From: an uncultured Clostridium sp.
Lineage (GTDB): Bacteria; Bacillota; Clostridia; TANB77; CAG-508
DNA: 64,000 nucleotides
Assembly (NCBI GenBank): GCA_947648215.1
Contig: CANSMW010000006.1
Coordinates: 41,340 to 105,339, forward strand
Reading direction: 5' to 3'
Below are positions 56,425 through 64,000 of this stretch, in pieces (positions within the stretch are counted from its first letter, which is position 1; every line of letters starts with the position of its first letter). Position numbers and translations under genes: made by a program. The notes beneath the pieces are model-generated. The model was not told the origin of the DNA. It made no database searches and worked only from the letters and a program-made list of their open reading frames with translations.

Positions 56425-56851
56425 TTTTTACCTCCCCATTTATGGTTAGATTTTCCATTTCATTTTCTTTTTGTACTTCTTTATATGTGAAGTATTTATA
56501 AGTCACAAAAAATAGCAATACTTCGTCACTAATTTCTGTTTTCATGTCATATCCTTTTAGTAAATCTTTGTTCAATAGCTCAATATATTCAAGTTCATAT
56601 AGCTTTTCTGCAATATCATTAAGTTTTTCAATTATATCTTTACTATCTTTTAACATAGCGTGTATTACTAAGTTGGTAGTGTTTTCATATCGATTACCTA
56701 TTAATTTTTGTTTGCTACTTGGTAATGACTTAATAAAAAAACAAGGCATTTCCAATCCTTGTTTAACATTATTTGTATAAATTGTATATTCATCTCCAAA
56801 TAATCGGTCTATTTTTACTGAAACTCCATCTATAATATCGTTTATTTTCAT
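56417..56851 (-). CDS. Tail terminator-like protein (XkdJ/YqbJ position, DUF6838-like)
   Basis: 144 residues, MKINDIIDGVSVKIDRLFGD and EMPCFFIKSLPSSKQKLIGNR. By sequence pattern and place between gp10 and sheath genes it is the tail completion/terminator protein. Starts within the stop of gp10 (ATGA overlap). Confidence 0.75.
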   Translation of the reverse strand: MKINDIIDGVSVKIDRLFGDEYTIYTNNVKQGLEMPCFFIKSLPSSKQKLIGNRYENTTNLVIHAMLKDSKDIIEKLNDIAEKLYELEYIELLNKDLLKGYDMKTEISDEVLLFFVTYKYFTYKEVQKENEMENLTINGEVKNE

Positions 56852-57392
56852 TTGAACACCTCATTTATAAATTGCATTAGTTTTTGCTCGATGAATTTAG
56901 GCAAGTTCGCATTTATTTCATTTTCAGAAACAATTAGCATCTTATGCCCTTCAATCCAGCCTTTATGATTTCTTGTTCTGTGTCCGAAACTCAACATATG
57001 ATGCATAAGAAACCACATTTGTTACATCTACTTGAAATATAGTGCCTCTTTTTCTTATTGGTAATTCATTTACCCACTCAGCAACATTTTTCCCATTTTT
57101 GTTTCCACTTTCCGCTTCTTGTTCTGTCTTGGCTGTCCAACCTCTTTTTAGTGTTCCTCCAACTTTGCCAGATACCTTATTTCCTTGATGACTTTTTCCA
57201 GTAATGCATGTATAAGTTTCTCCCGAATAAATTCCGTGTTGGTGTTTTGTAGATAACTTTACGCAGTAGTCTTTGTGCCAACTCTTTTGCAACATCTTTA
57301 CAGAATTTATCAATTTCGGAATTTGCTAATTTTTCTAGTTTTTGTTGAAACTTCTTTAGTTCACTATAATCACAACTTCCCCATCTTGCCAT
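56848..57392 (-). CDS. HK97 gp10-like protein (XkdI/YqbI), two CGG +1 frameshifts
   Basis: The start at 57392 (MARWGSCDYSELKKFQ) has AAAGGATG upstream. CGG at 57234-57236 follows KTPT; skipping the C gives TGIYSGETYTC and the middle part with KVGGTLKRGWTAKTE. CGG at 56994-56996 follows YASYVEF; skipping the C gives GHRTRNHKGWIEGHKMLIVS and the C-terminus to 56848. The total of 545 bases is 3n+2, as required for two +1 shifts, 180 residues. Both restored joins match the gp10 family (YVEFGHR, GGTLxRxW). It is a head-tail joining protein. Two independent CGG breaks in one short gene is the strongest single case. Confidence 0.9.
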
Positions 57393-57394
57393 AT

Positions 57395-57776
57395 CTATGC
57401 CCATCCTTTAAATACTTCTAGTATTATTTCTTGATGTGTATCATATCTTGCAGGGTCTCCACTATTCTTATATTCTTTAGCCCAATCACCTTTTGTAATT
57501 ATAATTTTCGAACCGTGGTTTTATTTGTATTTCTGGGGCAATAAACAGCTTAACTATTTGAGTTACACTATTTTCATTTTCACTTTCATTAGCGTTCGAA
57601 ATTATTTTGTATGACACTCTACAATCTTGTTTTTTGAGCACTGTTTCTTCTTTATGCTCTGTTCGTTTATTGGTTGGATTTTTGGTTGCTTTATACTCTA
57701 TAATGTCACATTTACAATCATATGCGCTCTCTATTGCTCGTCTTATTCGTAATATTTCTTGCTCAGTTAAAAACAT
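57395..57776 (-). CDS. XkdH/YqbH-like head-tail protein (DUF3599), CGG +1 frameshift at 57513-57515
   Basis: The zero frame ends PEIQIKPRFENYNYKR. At CCA-CGG-T, skipping the C gives IKPGSKIIITKGDWAKEY, then RYDTHQEIILEVFKGWA and a stop at 57395. The ending THQEIxLExFxxWA and IKPGSKI are family hallmarks of YqbH. Length 3n+1, 126 residues. It is a head completion protein. AAATG-start spacing good. Confidence 0.92.
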
Positions 57777-57777
57777 T

Positions 57778-58158
57778 CTACCACCTCATCTTTGCATATG
57801 GCGAATAATCGAAATCTTTTTTCTCTAATTTTTCAAGAATTAAAGATATTTTTTCATCATTACTAGAGTTTGCTGGAAAATCAACAGTAACATCGCCTAT
57901 TTTTATATTTTTAGCATTACTTCCTATTGCAATACCTATATCTTCTCCTAATGCTATTTTATTTTTTAATAGCTCTGCACACACTTTGTCAACCACCACA
58001 TAAGATAATGGTTCTTGAATTTCCTTTAATCCACATATGTGTACTATTTGTGAAGTATGTTTATTTATTAGGTATTCTAATGTATTATTATCATCCTCTT
58101 GTAATTTATATCCTAATATTTTTAGTTCTATTTTTATATTCTTTAATATATCTTCCAT
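57778..58158 (-). CDS. Head-tail connector protein (YqbG-like)
   Basis: 126 residues; a helical protein (LKILGYKLQEDDNNTLEYLI, VVDKVCAELLKNKIAL). Position between capsid and YqbH genes fits a gp6/YqbG-type connector. No CGG. Confidence 0.8.
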   Translation of the reverse strand: MEDILKNIKIELKILGYKLQEDDNNTLEYLINKHTSQIVHICGLKEIQEPLSYVVVDKVCAELLKNKIALGEDIGIAIGSNAKNIKIGDVTVDFPANSSNDEKISLILEKLEKKDFDYSPYAKMRW

Positions 58159-58191
58159 GTTTACCTCCTGAAAAGGATAAGGAATTAATCC

Positions 58192-59247
58192 TTACCCTTT
58201 AGAGATTATTCTTGCTATTGGAATAGCTTTATGATTTAAATAACTTCTTTGTGCTGCAACTGACTCTCCACTATGTACAACTTCCCAGTTAGCTCCATCT
58301 TTTAACTCATTATCTGTTGGAGAATCTGTTTTTTGATTTTTCTTTGTGTATGAAATACCATATGGTGCAAATACTTTTCTTTGTCTCATATATAAAGTAT
58401 CTTCTCCACCATTTGTTTTTTCATCTCTTGCCATAGCATAAGGTACTTTAGCACCAATATCTTCATAATCAATTGCTCCATCTCCTAGAACATATGTAGT
58501 ATATTTTGTATATGCCTCTTCTGTTTCTGTTGCTTCAACTGTTTCAACTGGCATATCGTCATCAATTATTACTAATTTACCGTTCCATGTTCCTAAATCT
58601 ATATCTCTTATTATTCCATCTTTGTCAGTGTATTTTAGATGTTCAATTAAATTTAAGTTTTGTAGATTAGTTGCAACATCACTATGCATAAACACCATTG
58701 TAAATTTCTTTTTATTTGCACCACATGCTTTATTTGTAGCACTATTTAAAGTAGTAGCTGTCATATTTCCTTCTACTTCTGTTGTATGATTATCAACAAA
58801 TTCATTATTTTTAGTACCTGTCATTTTATAGATACCTTCTAATACTGCAAGTATCGTATCTTGGTCTAATCCATCTTTGTATTCAGCTACTTGCTCTGCA
58901 ACATTATCCATAAATTTTTCTCCTGACACATCATCAGAAAAATCTTTTTCCGTCCATGCTTTTGCACGTCCTACGACAACTATTCCTCTATTAAATGTTT
59001 TGGTTTTTGTTGCTTCAATATCAGTTTGCCCATCATAGTTAACAGCTTGACCATCTAATAATCCCTTCATTGCTATTTCTGCATAAACAGTCCCGTTTTG
59101 TGATGTAAATACATCTCTTATATCTTTACTTCCTTTTAATGCTTTTGATTTTTTTAGTTCATTTGTTTTTAAATTTGGTATTCTAGCATGTTCTACTGAA
59201 TACTTAAATGCTTTTTCATTAAAGCTTTTTGAATCAAAATTTCCCAT
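58192..59247 (-). CDS. Major capsid protein (XkdG-like)
   Basis: 351 residues, HK97-type fold inferred: NGTVYAEIAMKGLLDGQAVN, TFNRGIVVVGRAKAWTEKDF and GAKVPYAMARDE. Forms the head shell. Preceded by the scaffold gene. Several AAC GGN and GG triplets occur but none is an in-frame CGG. Confidence 0.9.
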   Translation of the reverse strand: MGNFDSKSFNEKAFKYSVEHARIPNLKTNELKKSKALKGSKDIRDVFTSQNGTVYAEIAMKGLLDGQAVNYDGQTDIEATKTKTFNRGIVVVGRAKAWTEKDFSDDVSGEKFMDNVAEQVAEYKDGLDQDTILAVLEGIYKMTGTKNNEFVDNHTTEVEGNMTATTLNSATNKACGANKKKFTMVFMHSDVATNLQNLNLIEHLKYTDKDGIIRDIDLGTWNGKLVIIDDDMPVETVEATETEEAYTKYTTYVLGDGAIDYEDIGAKVPYAMARDEKTNGGEDTLYMRQRKVFAPYGISYTKKNQKTDSPTDNELKDGANWEVVHSGESVAAQRSYLNHKAIPIARIISKG

Positions 59248-59271
59248 ATTTCTTTACCTTCCTTTTCTTTT

Positions 59272-59880
59272 TTATTCAATTTCTGCATCTGGATTTTCTT
59301 CTAAATATTTAGCTATATCGTCATAAGACATTTGGCTAAAATCTGGTTTATCTCCATCTGCTTTTTGTCGACCACTTTCTCCAGTTCCTGTAATTACAGT
59401 TTCTTCTTTATTGAACAAATAGTCTTTTCTTTCTTTTAAATCTTTGATTTGTTCATCTAGTCCAATGAAGTTTTCTCCGTCTAGACTAATTTTTGACATA
59501 TCAAGATTTGCTTTGATGTCTACTGCATCTTTAGCATTAACTTCTTTTGACATTAACTTAACTGCTAATTTACTGTCAAAATTGTTTTGTTTTACTTTGC
59601 TATCTGCCTCTTCTTGTATTTCTTTTACTTTTGTTTCATATTCTTCTTGAGTAATTGAACCTTTCTTATAGTTGTCATACTCTGTTTGAATGTTTGTGTT
59701 AGTTTCAGTCAATGTCTGAATCTGTTTTTCTAAATCCTCTTTTTGAGTTTTTAGTTTGGAGTATCTTTCTTCGATATTCTCCTCTTTTGTTAAGAATATC
59801 TTTTCATCAGATAATCCTTTCTCAATTTTTGTTACATCTTCATCTGTGTAACCTAATTTTTTTAGCAATTCCTTTATCAT
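59272..59880 (-). CDS. Capsid scaffold protein (GP20-like)
   Basis: 202 residues with the PF06810 pattern: LLKKLGYTDEDVTKIEKGL, a long coiled coil (about 35-105), and KLMSKEVNAKDAVDIKANLD. It guides capsid assembly. Confidence 0.88.
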   Translation of the reverse strand: MIKELLKKLGYTDEDVTKIEKGLSDEKIFLTKEENIEERYSKLKTQKEDLEKQIQTLTETNTNIQTEYDNYKKGSITQEEYETKVKEIQEEADSKVKQNNFDSKLAVKLMSKEVNAKDAVDIKANLDMSKISLDGENFIGLDEQIKDLKERKDYLFNKEETVITGTGESGRQKADGDKPDFSQMSYDDIAKYLEENPDAEIE

Positions 59881-60024
59881 AATTTACCTCCATTACGCTT
59901 TTTACGAGGTTGCTTCTCGTATGTTTTTTGTGCTTTGTTCTTTTACGCCTACAAACCACTAAAAAGGCATTAAAATAAGACGTATTTCTACGCCTTTGAT
60001 TTATAATTATAAAATTTTAATACC
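59881..60024. terminator. Gap with terminator-like hairpin
   Basis: On the minus strand AAAGGCG and a complementary GCCTTTTT (near 59961-60000) form a weak terminator between the small acidic ORF and the scaffold gene. A GAGG/CTCG hairpin lies near 59908. Confidence 0.4.
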
Positions 60025-60216
60025 TTAAGTTAAAATATCTGGATCATCCCAAAAACTTGTATCATATTCTGTTTTTGTTTTAATGCATTTGTCTAACTCT
60101 TCTATTAATTCTTGTTTTGTTCCATCAAATTGCATTAATGGAAACCCCTCAGGAAATACAGCTTCATATTCATCTAATTTTTGCTCTAGTTCTTTGTCTA
60201 TTGGCTCAACAAACAT
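60025..60216 (-). CDS. Small acidic protein, 63 aa
   Basis: MFVEPIDKELEQKLDEYEAV and TKTEYDTSFWDDPDILT. Acidic, helical; begins at the stop of the head protein gene. Not recognised. Confidence 0.6.
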   Translation of the reverse strand: MFVEPIDKELEQKLDEYEAVFPEGFPLMQFDGTKQELIEELDKCIKTKTEYDTSFWDDPDILT

Positions 60217-61856
60217 TATAACAACCTCCTAATAAGATTATCAAATTCTTTAAAAGTATTTGGTAGATACTTTTGAAATAACTCTAATTGTATCAAATCA
60301 TCATTTCCAGCAACTGTAAACATTTGAGCAAATATCTCTCTTTCGAGTTTATTTGGCTTTTTCCAATATTTATTATTATGTTTATACCTACCTTTTATTT
60401 CATTCTTTGTTATACCACTCATTATATCACTTAATTCTACCAAATTGCTATTATTTTTTATAATATCTTTATACAAGTCTTTATTGTTTAAAATTACTTC
60501 TTTATCTTTCTGTATAGCTTCTATAAATTTATTGTTTGAAGATATCCATTTGTTATTATAATCTACTGAATGAGCTATTTCATGTCTTATTGTGTGATTA
60601 TCGTAATTTTCTTTTAAAACTATGTTGCCATTTTTGTGATATGCTTTATTTCCACCTACTTTAATTGATTTTATATCTGTATTTAAAGCGATATTTTTTA
60701 TATTTTCATTATTAAATGCTTGATTAATAATATTAGCTTTTCGTTTAGTGATATCTTTATATTGAACTTTCTGATTTTTATTAAATAAATTATCTATTAT
60801 TCCCTCTTCTTTATCTATATATTTATTGTACCACTCCTTATATTTCATATTTGCATTTGCATATCTAGTCTTTTCATTTTCATCACGATAAAAACGCTTT
60901 TCGTTTTGCGTAAATTCATCGTCAAAATAAGGAACTGTTACAGTTCTACAATTTACATGAAATGGAGGTGCAGTAATTCCCACTTGATAGTCTTTCATAG
61001 CAAATACTCTTCCATCTAGTTCTTGACATATTTCTGATGTGTGAGTATCTAACGTTGCCACTACTTCATACTTTTCTACTCCTAAATTATTGAAGCAATC
61101 TTTTTGTCCTGCGGAACTAAAAAAAGCAGATTCAGTCATTACTAATCTACTCGCTTTGTTTTTTGCTACATCAAATTTCTTCGATATAGTATCTATTACT
61201 TTATCAATCCTATCTCCTCTTATTGTTGCTTGTGTTAATTCAGTTTGCAAGGTCTTGGTTAATTCATTTTTGTTGTTCCATATTCTATCTGAAAATGTTT
61301 TGTTGTCTGTTGTCCAAGGTTTTGATATGATTTTTTCTATTTTTTTTGTGTCTATTGCTTGTATGCTTTCATATTGATCTAATCCTTTTTGTATTTCATA
61401 TGTAGATTTATAATAAGAATTTTGATACTGCTGTTTTGCTAAATTCGTAATCCCCTCGTCTTGCTTGCTATATAATTGTTCTAACTCATTTTGTATCTGC
61501 AATTTTATAGTCTCTAATTCTTCAATATGAACTCTTGCACTTGCATTTTCTAGTTCTTTCATCCAGTTCTGACTTATTGCATTTTCTTTTCCTTTTTTTA
61601 TATATTCTTCTACTGTCCATTTAAATTCTTTTAGTTCTTTTTTATTCAATAGTTTTTTGGTATTAGCATAACTTATTTCGTTATTATCCGCAAGCCTTGT
61701 ATACCAATTAGTTATGTCTTTCTTTATTTGTAGTAATGATTTTTCGTATTCCTCTTTTAGTATATCTAAGTAGTCCTTTGCATTTTTAGTTTGTGTTTCC
61801 TCTAGTAAAACAAATCTTTGTTGCCAGTATCTGTTATTCTGCATCATTATCACCAT
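60216..61856 (-). CDS. Minor head protein (SPP1 gp7/Mu gpF type) with C-terminal HEXXH domain
   Basis: 546 residues. About 1-330 is the Mu F/gp7 domain (RIDKVIDTISKKFDVAKNKA, then TLDTHTSEICQELDGRVF and APPFHVNCRTVTVPYF). About 350-546 is extra: NHTIRHEIAHSVDYNNKW holds a zinc-protease HEIAH motif, followed by EREIFAQMF with a possible third ligand. Such tails occur in 'polyvalent' proteins packaged and injected with phage DNA. An internal Met near 61844 (after AAAGATGGTGATA) is a likely alternative start; the gene overlaps the portal stop. Confidence 0.85.
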   Translation of the reverse strand: MVIMMQNNRYWQQRFVLLEETQTKNAKDYLDILKEEYEKSLLQIKKDITNWYTRLADNNEISYANTKKLLNKKELKEFKWTVEEYIKKGKENAISQNWMKELENASARVHIEELETIKLQIQNELEQLYSKQDEGITNLAKQQYQNSYYKSTYEIQKGLDQYESIQAIDTKKIEKIISKPWTTDNKTFSDRIWNNKNELTKTLQTELTQATIRGDRIDKVIDTISKKFDVAKNKASRLVMTESAFFSSAGQKDCFNNLGVEKYEVVATLDTHTSEICQELDGRVFAMKDYQVGITAPPFHVNCRTVTVPYFDDEFTQNEKRFYRDENEKTRYANANMKYKEWYNKYIDKEEGIIDNLFNKNQKVQYKDITKRKANIINQAFNNENIKNIALNTDIKSIKVGGNKAYHKNGNIVLKENYDNHTIRHEIAHSVDYNNKWISSNNKFIEAIQKDKEVILNNKDLYKDIIKNNSNLVELSDIMSGITKNEIKGRYKHNNKYWKKPNKLEREIFAQMFTVAGNDDLIQLELFQKYLPNTFKEFDNLIRRLL

Positions 61857-63399
61857 CTTTATTGATGCTTGCTTCTTTTGGAATTATCCTACTGTATTCA
61901 TCAAGCTCTTTTTCTTTCTCATCTTCAATTCTTTGTAGCTCCTGGTCTACGTCGTCAACTAATGGATGATTCTCTAATTTGGTGCGTAAGCTTAGCATTG
62001 TATCTTTGTTAAGACTTTCAATTTGCTCTGTTGTATTAAATATTCTCGATTTATTAAATGTAAATTTAAAATCAAATACATTTAAGTCTTGTGGAATTTC
62101 TCCTATTCTTTTCAAATGTTCCGCAATAAACCAAAATAATTGATATAAGCCTTCTCTTAAACTGTTTATGCAGTCATCTGCTTTACTATCTAAATCAGTA
62201 TATAAAAACTCTAATGATATTCCGCTTGGTGCTTGTCCTATAAGTTCTGTTCGATTAGTATTTACACCTCTGCCAAATTCGTATATCTTTTCTTCTAATA
62301 GTTTCAATATAATCTGTCTTGCTTCGTATGGAAATGGTATTGTCTCAACCCCTATGCTTCCTGTTGCATCATTATTACGTACAATACCCATTATTTTAAT
62401 CCTTTCAACTAGCTCCGTTAAGTCTTCTGCTCCGTATCCATTTACTTTATAAATAAATTCTTTCAAATCTTCAATTGTATTAATAAAGTTGGAATTTATC
62501 AAATCATATGCATCTATTAAGTTTTTAATTGGTTCTAGGTCTGTTTCCATTTCTTCATTATTTTTGATGATTATGTATGGTACTCTACCCCAACTATGTT
62601 CTTCCGTTCTAACAAGTTGTCCATTAAACATTGTTTGTGTAAGCCAATGTGGCTCTGGATTTATTCTTGAAACATCTAGTAAATATTCTTCGGTTTGAGT
62701 TATTTCATTTTTATTTTCAATAAAATATGTTGTGTTTTCTGAAGTTGCCCATTCTACATATATTTTCTTTTTATCGTTTTCTATAATTTTATAAGTATGT
62801 AGAATATCTGTTAGTGTTTTTTGTGTTTTGGTATCATATATAGGAATTATCTCTTTAGGTTCTATGCTTGTATATTTTAAATTCCCTTGTTCGTCATAAT
62901 ATGGGTACCAAACAGCATAAATTTTATTAGACATATCTACAATTGTTTGTCTTAAAAAGTTGTCAAATCCTACTCCTAATATATTCCAAAACTTATCTAC
63001 TATCTTTTTATTTAGTTGCTTTAATTTCTTTTTTTGCTCTTCATTTAGTTCGTGCTCTATAATAGGTTCATATGTAATAGTTATTGGTTTGCCTACTGTA
63101 TAATCACGTTTTTGTTTGACAAGCTTCCAATGATAACGATGAGCAACTTTAACTAGTGACCTGTTTGGAATTTCTATTGTTTCTTCCTTATATTTTTTAA
63201 CTCCATTTTCTGTTTTTACGTCCCTTATTGTGTATTCATTTAACTTCTTATAACAAATATCATGTTTTCCTTCAAAATATCGTTCTCCAACTCTCATTTG
63301 CTTTTTTAATGGACTTATTGCATCATCGTTTAAGAATTGTTTTATTATCTCACTATTCATATTGGGTAATGAACTTTTTATTACTTCTGTCTGTGTCAT
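61834..63399 (-). CDS. Phage portal protein (SPP1 gp6-like)
   Basis: 521 residues. LVKVAHRYHWKLVKQKRDYTV, WYPYYDEQGNLKYTSIEPKE, GRVPYIIIKNNEEMETDLEPIK and APSGISLEFLYTDLDSKAD are typical of the SPP1-type portal. The 12-mer ring is the DNA gate of the head. GGAGG precedes the ATG. C-terminal acidic tail. Confidence 0.94.
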   Translation of the reverse strand: MTQTEVIKSSLPNMNSEIIKQFLNDDAISPLKKQMRVGERYFEGKHDICYKKLNEYTIRDVKTENGVKKYKEETIEIPNRSLVKVAHRYHWKLVKQKRDYTVGKPITITYEPIIEHELNEEQKKKLKQLNKKIVDKFWNILGVGFDNFLRQTIVDMSNKIYAVWYPYYDEQGNLKYTSIEPKEIIPIYDTKTQKTLTDILHTYKIIENDKKKIYVEWATSENTTYFIENKNEITQTEEYLLDVSRINPEPHWLTQTMFNGQLVRTEEHSWGRVPYIIIKNNEEMETDLEPIKNLIDAYDLINSNFINTIEDLKEFIYKVNGYGAEDLTELVERIKIMGIVRNNDATGSIGVETIPFPYEARQIILKLLEEKIYEFGRGVNTNRTELIGQAPSGISLEFLYTDLDSKADDCINSLREGLYQLFWFIAEHLKRIGEIPQDLNVFDFKFTFNKSRIFNTTEQIESLNKDTMLSLRTKLENHPLVDDVDQELQRIEDEKEKELDEYSRIIPKEASINKDGDNDAE

Positions 63400-63409
63400 T
63401 TCAAACCTC

Positions 63410-64000
63410 CTAATTTCTCAAATATAAATCATCACATCCGATAACGTAACGCATCTATGTAGTGATTGTTTTTATCTTCTGGAATATTTAATGGATTGTC
63501 TAGCTTATCAACTTTCCATCTATATAATCCTAACTCCTCTATTAAGCCTTTGCATTTAGGGTCTACTATTATTTCAAAACCTTTTAAATATTTGATGCCA
63601 TGCAATACACTATCTGGTCCTTTTTGTGCGGGTATTGCATTTATTCCTAGGTTATTTAATTCTGCTATTGATTTTGGCTCTGCTGCATCTGCTTTTATTA
63701 ATGCGTAAGGTTCTATTCTTTTGTTTAATTCTCTTGCAAGCATTTCGTTTGTTAATTCTATTGCTCCAAACTCATCAAATACTACAATTCGTTTTGTTTT
63801 TAAATCTACATTAAATTGTAAAAAGGCGGAAGGGTCTGAACTGTATCCAAAGTCCAAACCTCTTCTAATTAATTCAAATGTATTTTTATATTTTTCTGTA
63901 TCTTCTATGTGCCAATTTCTAAATATAAGCCCTTTGCTTATTCCGTGGCATACCTAATCCAGATGTTTTATAATCTTCGTAATCTTCTTTTTTCTTTTTT
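63410..64000 (-). CDS. Terminase large subunit, partial, two CGG +1 frameshifts
   Basis: The C-terminal nuclease part of a PBSX-type terminase (LDFGYSSDPSAFLQFNVD, VFDEFGAIELTNEMLA, IKADAAEPKSIAEL, YIDALRY). The frame at the window edge (DYKTSGLGMP) meets CGG at 63943-63945; skipping the C gives GISKGLIFRNWHIEDTEKY and the nuclease domain. A second CGG at 63438-63440 follows YIDALRY; skipping the C gives GCDDLYLRN and a stop at 63410, just before the portal's GGAGG. In the zero frame it would end RM at 63432. The first site is firmly supported; the second is supported by frame and spacing only. The N-terminal ATPase part is beyond the window. Confidence 0.87.

Noticed and set aside
57177..57404. 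Two separate small head proteins at 56963-57404
   Set aside because: The pieces are one gp10-like protein broken at two CGG codons; neither piece alone matches a full family member.

Overview
The window comes from a low-GC, Gram-positive (Bacillota), probably gut-associated clostridial genome. The signs are an hrcA-grpE-dnaK-dnaJ operon with CIRCE operators, a dockerin-bearing secreted M6-type protein, a PBSX-like contractile-tail prophage and clostridial large serine recombinases. Almost everything is on the minus strand. Bases 1-17.3 kb and 35.6-41.4 kb are chromosomal backbone: glycogen phosphorylase (partial), MgtA-type ATPase, CapA-like protein, GH144-like glycosidase, MutY, tRNA-Ser(GGA), AIM24 protein, heat-shock operon, RlmD, and a cadherin-like/dockerin pair. 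Bases about 17.3-35.6 kb are accessory DNA. A broken serine recombinase and a mixed cargo (MBL/ComEC-like plus DUF3006, Bro-N protein, GNATs, HADs, a Nudix relic) are followed by an apparently intact mobilizable element (serine recombinase, acyltransferase, VanZ, ParB, relaxase, MobC, oriT-like hairpins). From a 3' fragment of tRNA-Leu(UAG) at 41.72 kb to the window end lies a prophage read right to left: terminase, portal, head, connectors, sheath, tube, tape measure, baseplate, fibre, holin, lysin.

The main discovery is in how genes are read. Eleven genes contain a single-base break that occurs at the same place each time: an in-frame CGG codon where skipping the C, so that the next codon is GGN (Gly), restores the family-typical downstream protein. 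There are 13 such sites, in chromosomal genes (mgtA, the GH144 gene, hrcA), an accessory gene (Bro-N) and seven prophage genes (terminase twice, XkdH-like, gp10-like twice, XkdP, XkdQ, baseplate J, XhlA). The codon before CGG is different at most sites. By hand scan of the other genes I found CGG triplets only out of frame, with one exception: codon 3 of a small HTH gene at 42.5 kb. This suggests that CGG is not a normal arginine codon here and instead causes +1 frameshifting or is read as a CGGN quadruplet. Coordinates given for these genes span the frame-corrected product.

Two -1 frameshift candidates are also present: the AAAAAAC heptamer joining the two tail-assembly chaperone frames, which is a classic phage arrangement, and a TTTTTTA heptamer in the MBL gene.

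How the parts work together: HrcA would repress the heat-shock operon through two CIRCE-like operators flanking a strong promoter. The mobilizable element has relaxase, MobC, oriT candidate and recombinase but no transfer channel in the window, so it probably needs a helper. The prophage structural module looks complete if CGG shifting is allowed and would be badly broken if it is not.
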